6,963 bases of DNA from NCBI GenBank assembly GCA_023145395.1, contig JAGLDW010000835.1:1-6963 (forward strand), read 5' to 3'. Numbering within the stretch: position 1 is the stretch's first letter; each line of letters opens with the position of its first letter. The position numbers and the translations under genes were made by a program. The stretch comes from Lentisphaeria bacterium (GTDB lineage Bacteria; Verrucomicrobiota; Lentisphaeria; Oligosphaerales; Lenti-02). Shown piece after piece: positions 1-4,507 of this stretch. Under the pieces are notes generated by a model. The model was not told the DNA's origin. It searched no databases and was given only the letters and a program-made list of their open reading frames with translations.

Positions 1-440
1 TCGACTTCCAGCCATTCGCTGAGAGCGTTCACGCAGGACACGCCCACACCGTGCAGTCCTCCGGACACCTTGTAGGCGTCATGGTCGAACTTTCCGCCTG
101 CGTGGAGCTTGGTCATGACGACTTCGACGGCCGGCTTCCCCTCCGTCTCGTGCATGCCGACGGGGATGCCTCGTCCATCGTCCCGGACGGTGATGCTATT
201 GTCCACACGGATGACGACGCTGATTGTGTTGCAGTGTCCGGCGAGTGCCTCGTCGATACTGTTGTCAACCACTTCGTAGACGAGATGATGCAGCCCACGC
301 TCCCCGGTGTCTCCGATGTACATGCTGGGGCGCATGCGGACGGCTTCGAGACCCTCGAGCACCGTGATCTGATTGGCGTCGTACGCGATCCCATCCGTTT
401 CAGGGGTGCGAGGGGCTTCCTGGCCTTCATCCATGGACAT
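1..440 (-). CDS. gyrB: DNA gyrase subunit B, N-terminal part (cut by window edge)
   Basis: This is the ATPase end of a type IIA topoisomerase B subunit; gyrase uses ATP to introduce negative supercoils. 146 codons are visible from ATG at 440-438, and the frame stays open to base 1. The GHKL ATP-binding fold is clear. MYIGDT is at residues 40-45. YEVVDNSIDEALAGH spans 55-69, with the presumed catalytic Glu56 and Mg-binding Asn60. DDGRGIP is at 87-93, HAGGKF at 113-118 and GGLHGVGVSCVNALS at 127-141. The first ~20 residues are a non-conserved, acidic lead-in. The start is supported by AGGAG six bases upstream; a second Met at residue 3 is less well spaced. The gene is divergent from the nitroreductase-to-Bax1 operon, so the two share a 333-base upstream region. 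ParE has the same fold and cannot be fully excluded without the C-terminal half, but the motif wording favours GyrB. Confidence 0.93.
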   Translation of the reverse strand, partial: MSMDEGQEAPRTPETDGIAYDANQITVLEGLEAVRMRPSMYIGDTGERGLHHLVYEVVDNSIDEALAGHCNTISVVIRVDNSITVRDDGRGIPVGMHETEGKPAVEVVMTKLHAGGKFDHDAYKVSGGLHGVGVSCVNALSEWLEV

Positions 441-446
441 AGGCTG

Positions 447-451
447 CTCCT
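447..451 (-). promoter_or_regulatory. Ribosome binding site of gyrB
   Basis: Read on the minus strand the bases are AGGAG, six bases before the ATG at 440. This spacing decides between that ATG and the in-frame ATG two codons later, and favours the first. Confidence 0.7.
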
Positions 452-471
452 GTATTTGCTATGCGAGACTT

Positions 472-498
472 CACGCGCGCGCACACACGACGCGCGCG
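472..498. repeat. Alternating CG/CA tract with perfect 8-bp inverted repeat upstream of gyrB
   Basis: CGCGCGCG at 474-481 and again at 491-498 can pair as an 8-bp all-GC stem around a nine-base loop. Bases 472-489 also alternate pyrimidine and purine without a break, and 490-498 alternate again, which is classical Z-DNA-prone sequence. It lies about 35 bases upstream of the gyrB start. There is no T-run after it on either strand, so it is not an intrinsic terminator. It could be a leader hairpin in gyrB mRNA, a supercoiling-sensitive DNA structure, or simply low-complexity sequence. The structure is seen directly; any role is inference. Confidence 0.6.
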
Positions 499-560
499 AA
501 AACCTCAAGAATTGCGGGTGGTCAAGGGAACTGGCCCCTACTCGGCGGGCTCGCACGAAT

Positions 561-588
561 ACACTAGTTGGACATGCGTTTTTTTCAA
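561..588 (-). promoter_or_regulatory. Weak candidate sigma70-type promoter for gyrB
   Basis: On the minus strand, TTGAAA (588-583) is followed after 16 bases by TAGTGT (566-561). The first matches TTGACA at five of six positions; the second keeps only the outer T, A and T of TATAAT. Transcription would start near 554 and give a leader of about 115 bases that includes the CG hairpin. An alternative -10, TGTATT (563-558), has 19-base spacing. Consensus matches of this quality occur by chance. Confidence 0.22.
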
Positions 589-760
589 GTGTTTTGAGCA
601 GAGTTTTCCGCCTTGCCATCGCTGGTTTTCAGATGGGCGTTCGGATGCTCTTGCGAGTGTCGTCTTCACTTTGTGACGCACCGGGTTTCATTCGAGGAAG
701 GAGAGGCGTAGATTAGTCCCTTGGAAAGGTTGCTAGACAGTTTGCGGCACGACAGAAACG

Positions 761-765
761 AGGAG
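761..765 (+). promoter_or_regulatory. Ribosome binding site of the nitroreductase gene
   Basis: AGGAG is followed by eight bases and then the ATG at 774. An ATG at 767 is too close to the site and in another frame, so 774 is the start. Confidence 0.65.
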
Positions 766-773
766 TATGCGAG

Positions 774-1292
774 ATGGATGTATTCGAGGCGATTGCCAGC
801 CGACATAGCTATCGTGGCGCTTTCACGGACGCGCCCGTTCCGCGTGAGGATCTGAGGAAAATCGTGCAGGCGGGCGTTCAGGCGCCCTCGGGCTGCAACA
901 AGCAGACTCCGACCTTCGTGATCGTGGACGACCCAGCCGTGCTGGTGGCCGTGGATGGGATTGTGGACTTGTACCATCCCCCGAAGGCGTTGATCGTGTG
1001 CGTGGCGGATCCCGCTCCGGTCTACCAGGGCATGGCGTTTGAGAAGGAGGACTGCTCGGCGGCCGTCGAGAACATGCTCCTCGCCATCGCTGCCATGGGG
1101 TACGCGACGGTGTGGATTGACGGGCAGCTCCGGACCGATGGGCGGGCCGAACGCCTTGGCGACCTGCTGGGCGTTCCCAGGGACAGGCGTGTGCAGATCA
1201 TTCTGCCTGTCGGCGTGCCGGTCGAAACGTGTGCGCAGGCGGAGAAGAGTCCCTTTGAGGAGCGCGCCTGGTTCAACGTCTACGGCGGTTGA
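774..1292 (+). CDS. Small nitroreductase-family flavoprotein
   Basis: This 172-residue protein belongs to the nitroreductase family (FMN-dependent NAD(P)H oxidoreductases), which reduce nitro compounds, quinones or other electron acceptors in the cytoplasm, usually as dimers. The N-terminal SRHSYRGAF (residues 9-17) corresponds to the conserved RRS-R-F phosphate-binding element of the FMN site, with His in place of the second Arg. APSGCNKQ (37-44) is the second FMN-contact motif. EDCSAAVENMLLAIAAMGY (92-110) is the central helix of the fold, followed by TVWI. The C-terminal ILPVGVPVE segment and a short Arg/Trp tail are typical. The length fits the small members of the family. There is no signal peptide or membrane segment. 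It is first in the apparent operon, 25 bases before the acetyltransferase gene. The true substrate cannot be read from sequence, and a role linked to the downstream helicase pair is speculative. Confidence 0.88.
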   Translation: MDVFEAIASRHSYRGAFTDAPVPREDLRKIVQAGVQAPSGCNKQTPTFVIVDDPAVLVAVDGIVDLYHPPKALIVCVADPAPVYQGMAFEKEDCSAAVENMLLAIAAMGYATVWIDGQLRTDGRAERLGDLLGVPRDRRVQIILPVGVPVETCAQAEKSPFEERAWFNVYGG

Positions 1293-1306
1293 GAGCGATT
1301 GCGACA

Positions 1307-1311
1307 GGGAG
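1307..1311 (+). promoter_or_regulatory. Ribosome binding site of the acetyltransferase gene
   Basis: GGGAG lies six bases before the ATG at 1318. This sets the start, although the same frame remains open further upstream inside the nitroreductase gene. Confidence 0.6.
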
Positions 1312-1317
1312 TGGAAG

Positions 1318-1866
1318 ATGACACCGGATGATCGTGCGAAATTTTCGGACTACACTGCTGGTCTCAGGGATGGACGGACTGTGACGCTGCGTTTTCTGTC
1401 TACGGCGGATGGCGAATCCCTAGGCAGGTTCTACGAGGCGCTGCCGGCTGCTTCACGGCGCTTCTACTGGCCGCATGAACTGGACTTTGAGCACGGTTTG
1501 ATTCGGGCGTCGCGTGCGGATCAGCCCTTCGAGGTCTGCCTCGTCGCCGAGACGTCAGAGGGTGGAATTGGCGGATATGCATGGTACCGGTGGCCGAGCG
1601 AGGACGCCGAGTCGAGCGGTTTTGGAATTGCCGTGGCGGAGGAATGGCAGAGCAGTGGAGTCGGTCGCACGTTGATGACCCGGCTCCTGGAGATTTCGGA
1701 GACTGTGGGCCCGCCAAAGATGCACCTGACTTGCCAGCACGCCAATTTCCGTGCGGTGCGACTCTACCAGAAGCTCGGCTTTCAGATCACGCGGGAAGGG
1801 ATGTGCCGGTCGCGCCGGGGCTTCGGCGCGGAGCCGAACTACTGGATGGAGCGGCAATGCCGGTAG
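1318..1866 (+). CDS. GNAT-family N-acetyltransferase
   Basis: The 182-residue product is a GCN5-related N-acetyltransferase, which moves an acetyl group from acetyl-CoA to an amine on a small molecule or protein. The acetyl-CoA pyrophosphate loop is visible as QSSGVG (residues 111-116) after the strand GFGIAVAEEW, with the following helix RTLMTRLLEI. The C-terminal NFRAVRLYQKLGF (143-155) is the standard late GNAT motif, with Tyr150 at the usual position of the general acid. The first ~60 residues resemble acetyltransferases that start with a TLR-L---D sequence (here TVTLRFLSTAD, 21-31) and contain an FYWPHELDF segment (49-57). The open frame extends to 1039, but that part overlaps the nitroreductase; the ATG at 1318 has a good ribosome binding site. 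The gene ends 13 bases before the helicase start. The substrate is unknown. It could modify a neighbouring protein or be an unrelated resistance or metabolic enzyme. Confidence 0.87.
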   Translation: MTPDDRAKFSDYTAGLRDGRTVTLRFLSTADGESLGRFYEALPAASRRFYWPHELDFEHGLIRASRADQPFEVCLVAETSEGGIGGYAWYRWPSEDAESSGFGIAVAEEWQSSGVGRTLMTRLLEISETVGPPKMHLTCQHANFRAVRLYQKLGFQITREGMCRSRRGFGAEPNYWMERQCR

Positions 1867-1879
1867 GCCCGACGACCTC

Positions 1880-3253
1880 ATGATCACCCTGGATTTCAAA
1901 TATGGCACGCTGTTGCTGCGTGGGGACCGGGAAACGCTGGAAGGCGTGCCTGGTTCCTGCGTGTACGACGAGCGTGTGGAATGCTGGCGCGCGGAGGCAT
2001 GCGACTACGCGGCCATCGTGATGCATCTGCACCGGGGGGGGATCCCGTACGAGGATGGCGCACGGGCCTATGACACGCTTGGCTTGGAGCTGGACTCTGA
2101 ACTCTCGCCACGCGACTACCAGGCCGAAGCGGTGGCCGCGTGGTTTGCGGCGGATCGCCGGGGCGTGATCGCTTTGCCCACGGGGTCGGGCAAGTCGTTT
2201 GTCGCCCGCATGGCCATCGCGCGCACGGACCGGTCGACGCTGGTGGTCGTCCCCACGCTGGACTTGATGGAGCAATGGTCAACGCAGTTGGCACGTGCTT
2301 TCGGGACGGAGATCGGGCTGCTGGGCGGTGGTTCCAAAGAGGTCCGCCCGATCACGGTCAGCACCTACGACTCGGCCGTTCTGATGATGGAGTTTCTTGG
2401 CAACCGCTTTGGACTTCTGATCGCCGACGAGTGCCATCATCTTCCTGGTGCGGTGAACCAGACGCTGGCGCGCATGTGCATCGCCCCTTTCCGGTTGGGG
2501 TTGAGCGCGACGCCCGACCGGGACGACGGCGCGGACACGGTTCTGTATGATTTGATGGGCGCTATCTGCTATCGCAAGGACATCGACGAATTGGAAGGGA
2601 AGGTGCTTGCACCCTACCGCACTCGCCGACTCGAACTGGAGTTGGAACCAGACGAGGCGGAGGCCTACGAGCGAAACCGGGCGGTCTACGTGGATTTTGT
2701 GCGCGCCAACGGGATTCGTTTTTCGAGTCCGGGTGGCTGGGCCCAGTTCCTCTGCCTGTGCGCCCGGCACCCGCAGGGGCGCGAGGCCTTCGATGCATAT
2801 CTTGCCCAGAAACGCATAGCACGCACGAGCCGTGCGAAGTTCGCGAAGATCTGGGAGCTGTTTCGCGAGCATGCGGGGGAGCGGATCCTCATCTTCACAG
2901 CCGACAACCTGACCGCCTACGAGATCGGCCGGCGCTTTCTGCTTCCTGTGCTGACCCATCACACGAAAATGAAGGAGCGCAAGGCGTTTCTAGACGGGTT
3001 CCGCGCGGGAGCATATCCTGTTCTAGCGACCAGCAAGGTGCTGAACGAGGGGGTGGATGTGCCGGAGGCGAGCGTGGGAGTGGTTGTGTCGGGCAGTGGC
3101 AGCGTGCGCGAGCACGTGCAGCGTCTAGGCCGCATCCTGCGTCCCGTAAAAGGAAAACAGGCCGTGCTCTACGAGCTAGTGAGCCTGGGAACGAGCGAAT
3201 CCTACACCAGCGAACGACGGCGGCAGCATCGTGCTTACCAAAGATCTTCTTAA
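1880..3253 (+). CDS. XPB/Rad25-type superfamily 2 DNA helicase
   Basis: The 457-residue product is an SF2 helicase of the XPB/ERCC3 type, an ATP-driven 3'-5' DNA opener or translocase used in nucleotide excision repair. The ~70 N-terminal residues match the small damage-recognition-like domain of archaeal XPB. Motifs follow in order: PRDYQ (77-81), Walker A PTGSGKS (100-106), motif Ia VVPTLDL (124-130), Walker B DECHH (183-187), motif III SATP (209-212), motif V LNEGVDVP (388-395) and motif VI QRLGRILRP (414-422). All core catalytic residues are present. Residues 214-216 are RDD where XPB proteins usually have RED. Residues about 245-325 fit the thumb-like insertion between the helicase domains. 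The ATG at 1880 is chosen because the frame upstream overlaps the acetyltransferase and because MITLDFKYGTLLLRG matches the XPB N-terminus. The ribosome binding site is weak, so translation may be coupled to the preceding gene. The 3' end overlaps the Bax1-like gene by 23 bases. A G8 run lies at 2034-2041. Confidence 0.92.
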   Translation: MITLDFKYGTLLLRGDRETLEGVPGSCVYDERVECWRAEACDYAAIVMHLHRGGIPYEDGARAYDTLGLELDSELSPRDYQAEAVAAWFAADRRGVIALPTGSGKSFVARMAIARTDRSTLVVVPTLDLMEQWSTQLARAFGTEIGLLGGGSKEVRPITVSTYDSAVLMMEFLGNRFGLLIADECHHLPGAVNQTLARMCIAPFRLGLSATPDRDDGADTVLYDLMGAICYRKDIDELEGKVLAPYRTRRLELELEPDEAEAYERNRAVYVDFVRANGIRFSSPGGWAQFLCLCARHPQGREAFDAYLAQKRIARTSRAKFAKIWELFREHAGERILIFTADNLTAYEIGRRFLLPVLTHHTKMKERKAFLDGFRAGAYPVLATSKVLNEGVDVPEASVGVVVSGSGSVREHVQRLGRILRPVKGKQAVLYELVSLGTSESYTSERRRQHRAYQRSS

Positions 3254-4481
3254 ATGCAGGATTGAGCGCGGCTTTGTGCGTCCTCGCTTCATCGACGTCG
3301 ATTCCGAGTCTCTGCGAGACCTCGCGGGGGAGCTATTGGCCGTCTACCGATGCGACCCGCCGCCTACACGCGCGGAAATCACGGAGTTGGTCCAGCCTCT
3401 CGTGAACGCGCAGCCGGATGTCATTCTGGCCAGGGGGATGAACAAGTTGCTACTGGACCGCTGCATGTTCTCGCAGGTTGCCGACCTGGACTACGCCGCA
3501 CTGCGCACGCAGCTATTCGAGGCGTCGGCCCGAAGGCTCGCGGCGCCGGAGGCCGATCCGGAGTCGTTCCGCACTGCCGTCATCGCCGAGGCTGGACTTC
3601 CCGACGACTTTGTGGAAAACGGCATCTACGCCGATCTGCCCGAAAACGAACGCCTGCTGCGCTTCCGGGATATGACCGCCAAGGAGCTGCTCGAACGCTA
3701 CAATGTGGGACTCGTCCAGTCTCTGCTGCTGCGGGCGGAGGATCTCGAGCTAAAGATAAGCTCCCCGGATCCCGCCAAGATGAGGCGTCTGTTCAAGTAC
3801 CTGAAGTTCTTCCGACTGCTGGCTCGCGTGTACAGTGGCGCCTCGACGACGGCGGCTCGGCGACGAGAACGGGGCGAGGCGATGCGCATCGTTGTCGATG
3901 GGCCCGCGAGTATTCTGGGGCAAGCTAGACGCTACGGTCTGCAGCTGGCCTCCTTTTTCCCGGCTGTGTGCGCGCTTGATCACTGGACGCTGGACACCGT
4001 GGTCGAGTGGAAGCGACGGCGGTTGCGTCTGCGATTGACCGAGAAGACGGGCCTGGTGAGTCACTATCGCAACTTCACCGCCTACGTGCCCGAGGAGATC
4101 CAGCTTTTCCACCGGCATTTTCGGGACACGGTGAAGGAGTGGCAGGTGGTGGGCTCGGAGGCCTGTCTCGAGACAGGGAGTCAGGAATTGGTCTTCCCGG
4201 ATCTGAGTTTTGAGAATGACGGGGGGCTGACCGTGCACCTGGAACTGTTCCACCGCTGGCACGCCTCCCAGCTTCTTGAACGTCTCGCCCGCGTTGAGGA
4301 GCTAGACGAAGTTCCCCTGATCGTCGGAGTGGATCGGGCGTTGTTGAAGCGGGACGGCGTCGAAGCTGCGCTCGAGGCAAGTCCATGGTTTCAGGAACGC
4401 GGATTCCTCTTCCGCGACTATCCCACAGTCGCCCGCACAGTGAAGTGCCTGCGGTCGTGCGCGACTGGAGACACGTCCTGA
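3231..4481 (+). CDS. DUF790/Bax1-type nuclease-family protein, partner of XPB
   Basis: This 416-residue protein fits the DUF790 family, whose archaeal member Bax1 binds XPB and acts as a structure-specific endonuclease at single/double-strand junctions. The N-terminus, MLTKDLLKCRIERGFVRPRF (1-20), is the family hallmark and fixes a GTG start at 3231 despite its poor ribosome binding site. ERYNVGLVQSLLLRAE (155-170) and GPASILGQARRYGLQLA (224-240) are further typical segments. The C-terminal part reads as a PD-(D/E)xK-like core: helix EEIQLFHRHF (288-297), VFPDLSF (321-327) and VHLELFHRW (335-343), with likely metal ligands Asp324 and Glu338, then LIVGVDRALLKR (363-374). No lysine sits two residues after Glu338 (it is Phe), and the archaeal-type YL-K segment is replaced by QLLERL, so nuclease activity should not be assumed. 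There are no membrane segments. The 23-base overlap with the helicase gene suggests coupled translation and a stoichiometric complex. The stop codon lies within a terminator-like hairpin. Confidence 0.85.
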   Translation: MLTKDLLKCRIERGFVRPRFIDVDSESLRDLAGELLAVYRCDPPPTRAEITELVQPLVNAQPDVILARGMNKLLLDRCMFSQVADLDYAALRTQLFEASARRLAAPEADPESFRTAVIAEAGLPDDFVENGIYADLPENERLLRFRDMTAKELLERYNVGLVQSLLLRAEDLELKISSPDPAKMRRLFKYLKFFRLLARVYSGASTTAARRRERGEAMRIVVDGPASILGQARRYGLQLASFFPAVCALDHWTLDTVVEWKRRRLRLRLTEKTGLVSHYRNFTAYVPEEIQLFHRHFRDTVKEWQVVGSEACLETGSQELVFPDLSFENDGGLTVHLELFHRWHASQLLERLARVEELDEVPLIVGVDRALLKRDGVEAALEASPWFQERGFLFRDYPTVARTVKCLRSCATGDTS

Positions 4482-4491
4482 GGGACGTTTT
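4473..4491 (+). terminator. Compact intrinsic-terminator-like hairpin at the end of the operon
   Basis: ACGTCC (4473-4478) pairs with GGACGT (4483-4488) around the four-base loop TGAG, followed directly by a short T-run (4488-4491). The stop codon of the Bax1-like gene begins in the loop. It would end transcription from the operon before the convergent glgP gene. The stem is only 6 bp and the T-run is short, so termination may be weak. Confidence 0.42.
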
Positions 4492-4503
4492 GCGGAGTCC
4501 GCA
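4491..4503. repeat. Second inverted repeat in the convergent gap
   Basis: TGCGGA and TCCGCA flank a single G, so as RNA it would fold as a 5-bp stem with loop AGT. It follows the first hairpin immediately and lies four bases beyond the glgP stop codon on the minus strand. It has no T-run on either strand. It may help stop transcripts arriving from both sides, or may be coincidental. Confidence 0.35.
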
Positions 4504-4507
4504 GTGC

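Larger units (their letters stand above)
441..773. other. Divergent intergenic region between gyrB and the repair-type operon
   Basis: This stretch of 333 bases must carry the promoters for both gyrB (leftward) and the four-gene operon (rightward). From left to right it contains the gyrB ribosome binding site, the alternating CG/CA tract with a hairpin (472-498), a T7 run (579-585), a weak gyrB promoter candidate (561-588), a purine-rich stretch (693-707) and the nitroreductase ribosome binding site. For the rightward operon the only -10-like hexamer I see is TAGATT at 709-714, with a poor -35 (TTTCAT, 686-691) 17 bases upstream, so I do not call it as a promoter. GACAG occurs twice, at 736-740 and 751-755. 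I see no tRNA, no CRISPR repeats, no DnaA boxes and no small gene with a credible ribosome binding site. Confidence 0.8.

Noticed and set aside
579..585. T7 run as part of an intrinsic terminator
   Set aside because: The only preceding pairing on the plus strand is a 4-bp stem with a large loop, and no gene ends upstream on that strand.
461..676. Possible 71-residue gene in the intergenic region
   Set aside because: There is no ribosome binding site before its ATG, no recognisable motif, and the sequence runs through the CG tract and the T-rich stretch.
51..716. Long plus-strand open frame across the gyrB end and the intergenic region
   Set aside because: It is antisense to clear gyrB coding, has no family-like sequence, and reflects third-position GC bias on the opposite strand.
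736..755. SOS (LexA-type) operator upstream of the operon
   Set aside because: Two GACAG copies are direct, not inverted, and there is no CTGT-N8-ACAG or GAAC-N4-GTTC type palindrome.
441..773. Replication origin or DnaA boxes next to gyrB
   Set aside because: gyrB can lie near oriC, but I see no TTATCCACA-like boxes and no AT-rich unwinding stretch here.
1039..1317. Longer N-terminus for the acetyltransferase
   Set aside because: This part overlaps the nitroreductase gene out of frame, is rich in Arg and Ser with no GNAT features, and the ATG at 1318 has its own ribosome binding site.
1751..1879. Longer N-terminus for the helicase, starting inside the acetyltransferase gene
   Set aside because: The extra 43 residues are Arg/Ser-rich out-of-frame acetyltransferase sequence; the XPB-like N-terminus begins at the ATG at 1880.
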